Positions 13,363 through 27,100 of a stretch of 64,000 nt of DNA are shown here, piece by piece. Each line of letters opens with the position of its first letter. Positions within the stretch are counted from its first letter, which is position 1. Made by a program: the position numbers and the translations under genes. Source of the stretch: Nymphalis io (taxonomy: Eukaryota; Arthropoda; Insecta; Lepidoptera; Nymphalidae). The notes beneath the pieces were generated by a model, which worked only from the letters and a program-made list of their open reading frames with translations, had not been told where the DNA came from and searched no databases. The stretch lies in contig NC_065918.1 of NCBI RefSeq assembly GCF_905147045.1, positions 558,001-622,000 on the forward strand. Direction: 5' to 3'.

Positions 13363-15118
13363 ATGAAGGAGATTATGAAGGAGATGGTTGGCGGTTGCTG
13401 TGTGTGCTCAGACGAGCGCGGTTGGCCAGACAACCCGCTGGTCTATTGTGATGGCAATGGCTGTACTGTGGCAGTGCATCAAGGTACTACCTCGGTTTAA
13501 TAAACTTACAATAAGTACACTCCACAAATTTATTGGGATGCTAAAGTTATAGAATTATAAATATTATTAAAGGTTTTGAGGTCTTAAGTATGGTATTACT
13601 CTGTAGGAGCCATTTTCACTGTTATATATATTACTTAGTTGATATTTCTTTATATTTTGCACGTATGTTTTTCAACAGCCTGCTATGGAATAATTGCTGT
13701 ACCAACTGGTCCGTGGTACTGCAGAAAATGTGAGAGTCCGGAGACAAAGGGCAAAGTTGTAAGTTAATTATTCTATAATATTGTAAATTTACACAAGTTT
13801 GTTTGTTTTATATTGAGATTTCTTCAGTGAATTATCTTTAATATTTCAAATTTTTAATAATATTTTTGTAATATTCATTCATATTTATTTTTTTCAGAGA
13901 TGCGAATTGTGCCCATCTAAATCTGGGGCACTGAAGCGAACAGACACTGGTGGATGGGCCCATGTCGTCTGCGCCCTCTATATACCGGAAGTGAGATTTG
14001 GAAATGTCACCTCTATGGAGCCTATTGTACTAAGGCTGATTCCTCCTGAACGTTACAACAAGGTAAATATTGGAAACTAATAATAATTACAATAATTTAA
14101 TAATCAATTGCACAACAGGTTTTATACACAAATAATCTTTCCAGACATGCTATATTTGTCAAGACCTGGGTAAGACTCACCGCTCCAACGCCGGTGCCTG
14201 CATGCAATGCAACAAATCAGGTAAGTGTTGTTTGTTAATTATACTAATTGGATTACAAAAAAAAGTATATTTATTACAAATATTCACTTCTCTATAATAA
14301 TAAAGTTGGATTTTGTGTTTCAATTGCTTTATTGTTTCCAGCCATGTTTATAAACATTTGTTCAGAGGAGGGAATAATGGAATTACGGTTTTTTTTTTTT
14401 TCAATTGAATATAGTAAGGCAAACAAACAATTGCGCAACATTATAAGTAGTGGTCACCGCCCGTAGACACATTTATCGTTAGAAATATAAACCACCTCTT
14501 ACGTCTCGGCCGCCACCAGTAGTAATTAAGACGCCATGTACCATGTTTACAGTAATTCATTGGTACTTACTGGTAAGAAAATTGTTGTTGTTTGTTGTAC
14601 TAAGTACGTACTGTTCAGAGTACCAGGTACGTACCACCCAGTCATTAATTGTCCTACCCGTCGGGTTTGCACGAATACCTATCCAACAAATGTTTCTAAT
14701 GACATGCATACTTTGTAAACAGCGGCAACTGACATTACAGTCACAAGAAATGTAACAATTTGGAACTGTCGGAAAAATAAACAATGAAAAAATATTGTGA
14801 AATGAAAATAATTGTTTGAATTCGACAATTTTAAACAATGAGCAGTCAAACTAATCCCTTAATACTTTTTACACGTTTTTCCTTTTAATGTCTTTCACCT
14901 CTACGAAGTATCCGGGATTACTTGGACTCATCAAGTCTCAATCGTAAATTTATATAAATGTTATTTCATTATAATGAAATGTGTTCTTGTCACCAGGATG
15001 TAAACAACAGTTCCACGTGACCTGCGCCCAGAGCCTCGGACTGCTCTGCGAGGAAGCTGGCAACTATCTCGATAACGTGAAATACTGCGGTTACTGCCAG
15101 CATCATTACAGCAAACTG
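13363..15118 (+). CDS. Alh: Alh exons 1-5: PHD finger, zinc knuckle, extended PHD
   Basis: These exons encode residues 1-188. The first PHD finger runs from [10 protein letters not shown] (Cys 12 on) through AVHQACYG and WYCRKCES. The zinc knuckle is [15 protein letters not shown]. The second, extended PHD spans [14 protein letters not shown] through [25 protein letters not shown] and [10 protein letters not shown]. Spacing of Cys/His pairs matches the AF10/AF17 family with no missing ligand. This compact cassette is the most conserved part of the gene and leaves no doubt about its family. The ATG at 13,349 gives only five codons before a stop, so 13,363 is the start. Introns 1-4 are short (82-776 nt); a diverged family A repeat sits in the last of them at about 14,450-14,530. 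Confidence 0.95.
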
Positions 15119-18100
15119 GTAAGTACCGGCAGATATGCTCATGATAAGGTGTCAACGAAACCTTAACTTCGGCTGAATGAAGACTAAAAGAAACGGATTT
15201 TAATATATGTAATATGTGATATTACACATAAAATGCGGTAGGAAGCAAAGCGGTTGAACGAAATTTAGGCTTTTTAGGAAGGGGTAGAACGATAATTATT
15301 TTACTTCCGAGTATAGTTGCTTTTCATTTTGAAAAGTATGTAAACAAATTGGTGAGTAATTGCTTTTCGGACATCCTGTTCTGAATGTATTTATATATTT
15401 ATATAAAGTAGCAGTGACCCAGCAGCAGCCGGCATTTTTATAGTAACTTCCAAGTTTTCTGACAACATTTCAGCAGATTGGTGCGTATTTTCATATATAG
15501 TTACACAGGCGTTCGCTTGTCTTGCAAATTATTTGCACCAGACAAAAGCAAGTTTGTATTTATTAGATTAACTCGTAATGACAGTCAGACAGACACAACG
15601 ATTGTCAATCATTATTTGAGCACAACTACCCACACGAAATCTGGTAGGTATTCATGCAAGCAGTTCACTTTGCAAATATGTTGCACTTTGCAAATGGCTG
15701 ATAGGGCTCAGAAGCCCTCAGAAGTCATTTGCTCATAATATTAAAAATTAGAGAGGTTAGAACACGTGAATCATAAATGAAGATTGCGGGTTCTCACCTC
15801 CAGGTCAAGCACCACTGAGTTGCTTAATCTGTGTTTGTAGATAATGAAGGAAAAAGCTATTAGGAAATCTGCATGTGCCCAATAAAATTCTGCCACGATC
15901 TATCCATATCAATCTCCATTGGAGTGGATGAAAGTCTTAACCTTCCCCTCAATAGGAGAGGAAGCCTTAAGCGAGAAGTGGGACACTTGCAGAATGTTAC
16001 TTCCTTACATGATTAAGGCACAAAGCACTTGATGATCTGTGATCACCACCGCCCGTAGACATTAGGACTGTTAGGTATATTACCAATTTCGGACACAAAC
16101 AATTCGACCACGAGAAACTTAGTTTCATCATGTCCTTGGTATTGTGCTCTTTGTGGCTACTCGTCGTGCACACCTAGAGAAACTGATGAGTAAGTGGTAC
16201 CCAGATGATATTGCACTAAGTCCGACCACTAATAAGGTAAGTGGACACTCACTGCCATGTACCGCTGTTTATTTTATATGGACACTTAAAGTTCGCTGGT
16301 CAGTATGTCTGTGGTTAATTCTCGAGCAAGTGGATTTGATTTCAGAATCTGTCTTTAGGTTTATTTATCACACGTATTTTGCCTCCAGTTTCTGAAGTTA
16401 GTCAAAGTGAGACTAGCCGATTCGGCTGTAATCTGAACGTTCATTTCTCGCATATTTCAGCTTCATCTTTATATTTTTTTATATTAATGTGATTCCCAAA
16501 TTAAAATTAAAATATAATATCGCGTCGTCAGCTGGATCATCTCCCACGATCAGATTAAAGCCCAATTAGTTCGTGTTTGAACCGCGTTTCAGATTCTGAA
16601 GGCTTAGGTCACAGCGTGTAGACTGTCGATAGTGTATCACCTAGTGGATGTCGTGTGTATGTGTCTATCGTGTCGGCGTTCGTTCCGTCTACGTCTGCAG
16701 TATTGATAGTGATGGTACTCTTACGTGTAGTCCTCACTTCAAAACAATCACACTAAACCTTTTTTTCACTGTCACTTTTATATATTATTTCGTTAATATT
16801 CAATGATTCTCTGAAGTGAAACTTCTTTGGACACTGTGATAGTATTTCAAGGTAAAATTTGAATGCAATATTTCTAGATGTAACGTTTCTGACGCAAACA
16901 GGTTTCGTTTCTATCTCGTGTGCTTAGTGGAATAATAACATTAGAATTGAAAATAGTATTATAAATAGTATTCAGAATAGTATTGATTTACTAACTTTCT
17001 CTTATTCGCCTCATAGTTCTGCCAATAAAATATTTTCTCACTCATGTGTGTCACTTTTATGTTTCGTCAATGTTTTGTTGTCGTTTAATTTTGTTGATTT
17101 TGACATTTCGTGTCATTCGCTTTCTTGATCATCAACATAACCATATAATACGACCATTTTAAAAAGCATGATAATATTATATTATATTTTTTTGTGAAAA
17201 AAAATATCAGTTTGCTAATCAGTAATTTACTATATATATTTATATTCATTGGTACAGAAAATCATATCACTGTGCTATACCTTGTATAATAATTTTGTTT
17301 GCTCGTATTCTTTACATAATGCACGCATTAACCAACATGTAATATTATCATTATATTTTGATATAAATATTACAATTTGTCAATTTTTTGACAGTTCATT
17401 TAAGGGTTTTTTTCTGTAAAACTACTGAATATATTATTATTCGCATTTCATTAAAAATTGTCTTAACCGAATTCATTGAATTTAAAAAAAATAATGTCAA
17501 TGGAGTCGGTTGATTTGTTTTATTGTTTGTATATAATTATTGTTTAAATATACTTTATTTATTCATTATACATACATTTGCAATTTTTAGTACCATATCA
17601 CGTCATCATCATCGCCTAATTACAAAATGTTCCATGCACAAATCCAAACAGGATAAAATATTCAAACAGGAAGTAGATTATAAACGAAAAACTAAAAGGC
17701 TATAGGCTGTATATCATATTACCAATTCATGCATGTGTTATCGGGAACGTTAATAGACTGATCGAGTTCTCCATAACATTTGTACGGGCACGGATCCACA
17801 CGAGAGCTCAGCGTGAGACGAAATAGACGTAAAAGTATAAAATACTTCGTGGAAAGAACCTACGAAAGCAACCGAAATCAATTTTCTACTGTCCAGTCAA
17901 GTAATATTCACAGTTTTGTAGTGTTTTTGAAATATAAAATATTCTCAACTAGACTCACTAAACATTATCTCACATATTTTTAAATAATAATATTGCATTG
18001 AAGTATTATAACTTATATTTATATATAATCATTTTAATGTGAACAAACGGGCGAACGGGTCACTAAAAAGGGGCGAGCGCGACGTAACGTAAGTCGAATG

Positions 18101-21100
18101 TCACTTGCAAGTTCGTGGAAGAAAAAGTACGAAGTGTTCAAAACCGAAATCGAGATCGACAATAGAATACTGATTTTGGCTGAAACCTCTCCGTATTTTT
18201 CCGTAACTGTTATCAAAATTCTGGGGATCCCCCTTTAGCTACGGATATAGCAAGGCGTGTTAATTGTACAGAAAAAGGGCGGTAACGTGAAGACGATCCC
18301 GCCCTACAAGCCGGTGTCGCACGACAGCCAGTCGAGCGACTCGAGCGAGAAGGAGGGCGAGGCGTCGCCGATGGCCACCGGCAGCGCGACACCCACGCAC
18401 ACCGCCAAAGCTAAAGGGGTACGTGCGACATACGGGAAAACTCAATTCTTTCATTCAATTAAGCGCACATACAATTAACTCACACGAACGATATATATTC
18501 CATACGAATATACTATCCAATATGAATTCACGATGACACAGGAGAGTAGGGCCTTCACTTCGTCCACCTTCGTCACCTTATACACTATAAAGCAGATAGA
18601 TCAATTGTCTCAGCTAACTTGTGACATTGGAGCATTACATTAAACCCAGTCGATGATATTCACGTAGTTTCTTCGAATATAATCTTCTTTCCGTTGAAGG
18701 TATTGCTTCCTTTCGAAATTATGACAAGTTGACAAATTGCAATGGTATATTTGTTTCTTTTTTTTAACGTAAGTGAATACTACTGCTTATTTTTATTTTC
18801 TCTGTTTCGATTAAAATGTTTTTGTGTATTTTAGCCCGGTCGCAAGTCATCGCATTCAAGCGGAGGTGCTTCTGGGAAGAACACACCGAATTCGGTCAAA
18901 ACTCCCACAAACGCGCCGCTACCAATGGGTAAGCTTTATTGTTGAATATTATTTATATTTCTAGTGAGTTTAGATTGAACAAAACAATGTATGAATTCGT
19001 TAGTTTAATTTGATTAGTATCATTATTAAGATATATTTAGGTTAGTTGATTATTAACGCTTGAAATTAAACATACAAGAGATATTTTATTAATTAAAATT
19101 CATATAAAATAATCGGAGTCTTACAAATAGTTTTAGTAAATAGCTCATTTTGTCTCCCGCTTTTAGTAATAACCAGTTTTAGATTAAAAATTTTGAAACG
19201 ACGAGTATTTGACAATTTCTCGAAGTCCCCGAAACGATGTCATCTATGCCTCGAAAACTGTTGCTATGTCTTAAAAATATATGAAATGTCTTTCAAATAG
19301 ATTTCACGTAAGTCAAAGCCGATCGAGACATAATTATGTAATCGAATAATAAAAATGAAATGTCGTATCTAGATTTAACCAATTTTATTTAGATACAAAG
19401 AAAAACAAGACTGTTTACGTCTGATCTTAAATTAAGGTTATATCATTAAGCGCTATTCAAATGAAATCTACCTACGACGTAACGAGTTCGCAAATAAGCC
19501 AACTAATTGGATATGTTGAAATGATTCGACGCAGATATCTATCAAGACATCATAGAGCTGACCACTATACGGAAGCACAGACACGAGAAACGTTGGTTCC
19601 CACACTTTGATAATCTTTATGTAGTCGTAGATAGATGGCTGTACTGTGGTGAACATAAGATTATTGTAAACATACCCGTTACTTATTCTCCCGGGTGGGG
19701 GGAGGGGTTTTGAATTTTAATTATTATATAGTTCGTTCTACGACGTTTTTAATACAGTTAAAATAAGAAGTTTAATCACAACACTCACTAAGAAAGAGAT
19801 AGCATTATTTTTATTCACGAATTGACTGGAGTATATTATTATTGATATTTGATTTTAAATTTTTATAATAAAAGCAAGCGATCAAATTACGGTACGTGCA
19901 CGGTCAGACGTACATTTGCTCTGTAATAAATAAGGATTATTGCAAACAACTGTGTTGCCAACTTATCTTAACCAGCAATCATTAGATGCATTAGAGCATA
20001 AGCTCCAAATTTTCGTAAATAAAAGAGGTGAGACCTTAGCCCAGCAGTTGTACATGTCCAGGCTATTCTTTTGTATTTTCTTGCAAATGAGCCGTCAGTT
20101 GGCATAAGTCCCATTTTCTGTCTCCTGGGCCTGTAATGCACTGGTTCAATAACCCTTCAAACCGACACTTAACAATACTTTGAATGCTGTTTTGCGATAC
20201 ATTCACACAGAGGCTTGCCCAAAACATTGCCAATAGAAAAGTTTAAATAAAAAGTATTTAGCTTAGATATAACACCTATATACGTGCTACATATATACGT
20301 GCTTTTTTGTAACACATATAAACAAATAAATACCTTTTTACTTCATATTTACAAGTCATTCACATTGTTTAATACATTTATGAACTGATTTTTTTTCTCC
20401 TATCCTATTCACTTTAAGAATTCATATACTTGAACTTAGATTTACGTAAATATAATGTTTTTGAGCCTTAATCGCAGATTATAAATTCGATACCTTATGC
20501 TTAAGGCTTATTCTATTCGATGCTTAATTTGTTTTAATTAAGTCTTATTCATAAAACAAATTAGTAAAAAATCGCATACTTACACATTTAAAATGATTTA
20601 ATGTAGTTCTTATTTAATTTACTTAACTATTTTAGTTGTTGCGTCAAAAGCGTTTAATAATATATTTACTCAAAACATTTGACGAGTTTACACTAATTAG
20701 TTAGTCGCCTCTAACCAATTCTCACAGAGGACGAAAGGTTGGTAAACAAATAATACAATTTTACAAACATTGCATATATGCTAAAACACTTTATATATTT
20801 TATTTATATACTTTATATATGTATGTAACTTGGTTTGAAAATGTTTCTTTTTACCTGGTGGTAGGGCTTGTACATTGTATTTCGCACGGGTATTGCTGCG
20901 TTCCGGTTTGATAGGTGAGTGAGCCAGTGTAACTACATGCCCAAGGAACATAACATCTCAGTGCAAAGATCAAAAATATAAGAAAATATTGGTTAAAAAC
21001 TTTTATTAAAATCTAGTAATCGCTATTGTTATATATTATTATGTTCTTTCTTACGATTAATTATTTATTGTTTTTAACGTTTTAGTAATTCAGCTATATT

Positions 21101-24100
21101 TATTCGATAAATAAGTTCTAGAAAGTTCGATTTATTATTTACTAGCGGCCCGTCCTGACTTCGTTAGGGTGGAGCAATTATCATCATAGTAGATATTGCT
21201 TCGGTATAATTTATTTTGAAACAGGGAGTGTTCGACAAAAGTCGCACCAGCATAATCCCACTCCAGCAAACTCCCATAATTTTATATGTACTTCTCTTTT
21301 TAGTCTTATTTACGGCTTCTATTCACGAGCGGTGGCTCATCGTATATTCGTCCCACATTATGAGAGAGACCTCTTAAGAAATATTAACCATTCCCTATAG
21401 TGTAAAAGACAAATATATTCTAAGTTTGAGTGGCGTCACGATCATTGTATTTTTTATAAAGAGTTTTAATCTTAGAAATAATTAAATATATATATTAAAA
21501 TCATAAACGTAAGTACTGTTTAACGTTTTCGATCACACCGCGCATTTTTCTAAACGTCGTAATTTCTAAACGAAGGTTCCGATTCTAATAATTTGAAGAC
21601 GAATTTTACATGTACTGTATGTATAATCAACCTTAATTATAAAACTATTCATTTGCATAAGAATTAATATCATGATACGATTGTAAGCATCCTTGGATTC
21701 AACGCGGTTAGTGTTCTGTTTGACTAAATAATAAAACCAATTGCAATTATTGTGACGTAACATCGCCTCGCTTTTTGTAGGTAATGGTGAGTACTATATA
21801 CATGCAATACGTTATTTTAAGTATCATCAGTAGTTTTCGCAGCTCACGACAAATAATTACATTTATAGGAACATTTTTGGTACTACATTATTGTAAATAT
21901 AGTAAGGTAAATAAGTATCTCAAATTTTTTGAAAATAAAATTTAACCTATGTTACTCGTTGATAATGTAACTTTCTGTTGATAAAAGACTTTTTAAAACC
22001 GGTTTAGAAGTTTATAAGTTTATCAATTACAAACAAACGTACCAAAAGTCAAATTTTGTCTCTATAATATTAGTATATATAGTAAAAAAGCAGTTTTAAA
22101 ATGTCGTAGAACATAAGTTATCAGTTTAAAAAAACTACACCTGAAATGCTTCGGGTATTTTTTCAATAATCCTATATATGTATATATAAAAGTAGAAGCA
22201 TATCAGTGTTATTTATGTCATATAATATAGTCCAGGCGACGATCGTAAAAAACTTGTCAATTCCTAAACCAATGAAATTTTTAGAAAAGGTGGCTTATAT
22301 TGAGATATATATTGTCGGTCATTCACTCTGAACTGGTATGACTTATATAATTGATACGAAGGATTCATAATAAAAAGGTTTTATAATTATTACATAAAGT
22401 CGTTTATGAGCTTAAAAGACGAATCCAACGTCAAATTAAATATGGTCCTTCCTACCTTTAACACGTTCAAGAAGTTGCCAACTCGTAAATTGATACATTT
22501 AATTGCAAACTGTTTTGTATACGTCATTACTAGTCATTTAATTCGTCGTTGCAGATTTTTAACCAATCGTAAAATAAGAAAATTGTATCAAGATCCGTTT
22601 TTTTTTAAATTTGTCGGCTCAGGAATACTAAGTTTTTTACAGTCGCCGATTCACTTATTTGGTTCGAAATATTTTTCTTTCGTCAGCTTTGTCACTATAT
22701 ATTTACCAAGTACTTGAGGGCGCGTGGGAGTTGTATTTCTTGGGATTAACTTTTTTGTGGTCATGTTTAATTTATTTAAAATATATTTATACTAAATATA
22801 TAAAAGTTCGGTCTTCTAAAACATTAAAAATATTTACAAAATGTAATATAAATCGTTTCCTTTTTTAACTGACAAAAAAAATCGTTTGTTTTTTTTTAAA
22901 TAAATAATTTAATTTAATAATAATTAATAAAATTATAAATTTGTTTTGTATTTTTAATGTTTTGGTTTAATCTCTTATGTCATACAAGTTAGTTTAAAAC
23001 CCACAATCATTAGTTCTCTGTATCATGTCATCATATGAATGTAGTGTGTAATTTCATACTTAGTATTATTCGTCAGCATATCATTTATGCTGATTTTACT
23101 ATTTCATTGTGTTTGTTTACATTAATTGCTTTGACAGTCAAAATGTTCATAGATGCTATTGATCATATTTCAGTTCAGTCAATGTATAGATGATTGGTAC
23201 ATTTTTTTTTATTTTCATTATTATATTTTTTTTGGTATATAGTTATCGACGTAACGGTAAGTGGTACATCTTAAATCTTAATTTCAATACTTATCATGGC
23301 AAAGACCTGCTAACCCATTATCATCGAGTTTTATGTCTCGGTGGTTCGATGTTTTATATAGTTATATAGAAGATGCGAGCCACATTTCGATTGGATTGCT
23401 CGATAGTTATTCTGAAATTTTTCTTGTATAATTTAAATTTGTGACCGAAAGTTAAATCATATTTCAAATAGTTTCTCACTGATTGTCTTAGACTTTTGTA
23501 AAGCTTTAAATTCAATAAATTGGCTGTATTTTTTGTACTGTAATATTTTCGGATAGCGAAAATTCTATTAAAAGGACAGTTTTAGTTTTTTTTTTTCGTC
23601 CATGGTAAAAATTTAAGTTATTATTTTAAATGATATATAATGTATAATCTAGACAAAAAGAAGCAATCTCCATCTCGGCGAGGATCGTCTACAGGAGACG
23701 GTGGAGGCGGTAGCAAGAATAGCACGCCGGCCCCGTCCCCGCAGCACTCCAGCGAATCGCACTCGCAGAACAAAGGTCAATAACTCGACATTTTTTTTAA
23801 ATCTAGATAATTATATAGGTAACAGTTTTTTATTTTAGAAAACCGAGCGCACAGTTAGCTTCCTGGTGATATGTGATCACCAACTGACACTGTTCTATAA
23901 CTACCCCTTACACTAATCATGATAATCTAAGATGTTATGTCGACCTTTGTGTCTGTAACGGCGTTTGACGGTAGAATAAGAATAATAATAATAATAATAT
24001 CCTGGGACATTATTCACACACGGCCATCTGATCCCAAACTAAGCAGAGCTTGTACTATGGAAACCAGACAACTGATATACTACATATACTACCTTTTGTA

Positions 24101-27100
24101 AATACATACTTATATAAATAATTACACATAGACTCAGGACAAACAGACATGTTTATGCACACAAATGTCTGTCCTGGATAGGAATCGAACTCACAACCTT
24201 TGGCGTGAAAGGCAAGTATCTACCAACCTCGCCAATCGGTTCATCAGTGATAGTTGAGTGGTCGAGGTGGATTCGACACGCCTGCTAGCTCCGGTAAGTA
24301 TTAAACAAAAATCCTTGTTTTTTTTTTTTAATTTTATGATTGATGTCTCAGGCTCCGGCGGATCCACACCGAGGGAAAACACCACAAAGATTCCGCTTCC
24401 GTCGGCGTCTCCTGGCGCCAAACAGCCAGAGACGGGAGGCGTCATTAGTTCCATTGCGTCAATAAACGCCTCCGTTGCGTCCATACCGATGCCACCGACG
24501 TAAGTATTATGTTATTTAAGTAATTTTACACCGTTGCCGTTTCAATGTTACTAACAAACAAGTCTTGTCTTGTATAGTAATAGGAAATTATGTTTGCATT
24601 TCAATTTATCAAAGCAGAAGTTATTTTTAGTTAATATCATTCAATAAGAGGAACACGAAAGTCCTATATATATATATACATATTTATATATATAATTTTT
24701 TTTAAAACAGGCCAGTCACTTCCACTGTCGTCCATGCGCCTATATCGAAACCGTCGATGTATCAAGAATCTGTGATCACCAACACTGACGCCATGGACAC
24801 GAAGCAGACGAAGAAGAGGAAGGCGGTCACCGCCACCAACATGTCGATGACGCCTGTCGATTATGCGTCTACTACACCGCCGGCTGTGGTAATTATTGGG
24901 CATAGCATTAAAGGGTTGAATCAAAAAAATATTTATTCTGTAAATGTCACACACTACTAGAATTACCAAGTCTTATATTTCTTATGATTTACATTCAATT
25001 TAATATGGCGAGATGGCCCAGTTGTAAGAACGCGTGAATCTTAACCAGTGATCGTGGGTTCAAACCCGGGCGAGTACCACTGAATTTTCATGTGCTTAAT
25101 TTGTTATTATAATTCATCTCGTGCTTTACGGTGAAGGAAAACATCGTGAGGAAACCTGCATTTGTCTAATTTCACTGAAATTCTGTCACAAGCTCCAAAC
25201 CTTCTCCTCAAAAAGAGGAGAGGAGGCCTTTAGCCCAGCAGTGGGACATTCACAGGCTGTTATGGTATGGTACATTCAATGCAGGTTTTTGGCGTTTTCC
25301 ATCATGTATGTGTTTGATACACACGATATCAATTACAATCGCTTGTCTGCCTGGATTTACGTTTGCTTCGGTTAAATGAAAATATATCTTATATTAAGAA
25401 AGTGTCGTTAAAAGTGATATTGATGTTGTGTTTTGTATTCGTTAAGCTGAGCGACATCAACCCCCAAAACGCGAGCAACGCCTGGGAAGCGTCGAACCAC
25501 GGATCAAGTGACGCGAATATGGAAGGCGTTGAGAAAATTATAAAGAAGGTAAAATTATTCGTGATTTATATTTATTCGAATCAAACGCGTTTAAGAATGT
25601 AGATTTTTATTGAATTGGTTTTTGTGATTTTGGCTCTTTAGACCACGAATTAGTGTGGAGTGTTTATTATCTTCTGTTTCTGTGTCTTTATGTGCGTTGA
25701 ATTGGCGCATTACCATATCACGTGATCAAACCAAAATCAATCTTAGTCTATAGTTTCCAAACCATCTATAGTTTCGTGAATTGATGTAATAAGTCATAAA
25801 TGTAGCGTGGTTGGTGGATGCTTCGGCCTTTCACGCTGAAGGTTGTGGGTTCGATTCCCACCCAGGAAAGATATTTGTGTGCATGAACATGTCTGTTTTT
25901 CCTGAGTCTGGGTGTAATTATCTATATAAGTATGTATTCACAAAAGAAAAATAGTATATGTAGTATATCAGTTGTCTGGTTACCATAGTACAAGCTCTGT
26001 ACAAGCTGATTTTGGGATCAGATGGCCGTGTTTGAATATCCCAGGATATTATTATTATTATTACTCTCATCATCAAAGGCAACAAAAACATTGTTGACAA
26101 GTGCTGTCGATGACTCTCGTTGTATGTTGTAATATTGTCTCGTGTCGCAGGCTAAGACGGATGGCACGGAGCCCGTGCCTGTTATGGCTCACTTCTCGAG
26201 CGTGAGCCCCGCTCCGCCGCCGCCGCCTCCCCCTCCCGCGCACAGCCCCAGGTACACCATTACGCGAATCTAACGAGCGCGCATGCACGAAGGTTATCTT
26301 TCCGCGATTTCCTCGGCAAGTTCTCCGCTGTTTTATTGTATTTATCGGACTTAATCTTTACTTTACTTTTCTATCTCACTTACAGGGAGGTAGCATGTAA
26401 CATGCTAAGGTACCTTTGTCACGTTTACGCATATATGTGTTTATTTATAATAGTGTTCGACAAATTTGATAATATTTGCTACAGTATTTCTTATAAAAGG
26501 CTCCCCCCTCAGGCACCTGCCGAGTCCTATGCCAGGACCTAGCGGCTTGAACCAGATTACGAACATCAGGTCGCCGTCACAGCCGCAGGTGAATATTAAC
26601 ACAATTGTCTATGGCATGCTTGTATGAATCGATTACAATTATCTATACGAGTACTTGAAATTTTGTTTAGACTTTTTTTAAATACCAGAATATTTCCGAA
26701 AGATTACCAAAATAGTAGTATTAGTGATGTTTTACAAATGTTACAACAATTACAAATAGCATTATATATGGTTACCTGTTACCGAGAAAATGTTGACGTT
26801 TAAAAGTTGTGACGTCATTTTCTTGTGTTGCCCTATAAATAAACAAACAAACGTACAGAGACATCAGTGAAAAGTTTAATTTTAATATTGTTTACAGTTA
26901 CAAATGTTTTTTTATACTTTGACTTTTATGTGGCTTTAAACTAAGTTCGAGAATTTTGCTTTTAATAATGCTTTATAATAAAAAGCATGAGTTATTTATA
27001 CGCTTGACGATATTTTATGTGCTAAAGGCTTTTGTTTTAATAAAACAGTTCGGTTATTTTTTTTAATTTCGTTTTTTGGATCATAGCGTTTATTAAAACT

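Larger units (their letters stand above)
15119..18271. other. Alh intron 5, with SINE and family A remnants
   Basis: Donor GTAAGT at 15,119 and acceptor AG at 18,270-18,271. The left third holds a diverged SINE family 1 copy and an antisense family A copy; the rest is AT-rich with no further recognisable feature. Confidence 0.7.

Noticed and set aside
24191..24484. 97-residue ORF on the - strand over Alh exon 9
   Set aside because: It is the antisense shadow of a GC-rich coding exon plus a SINE end.
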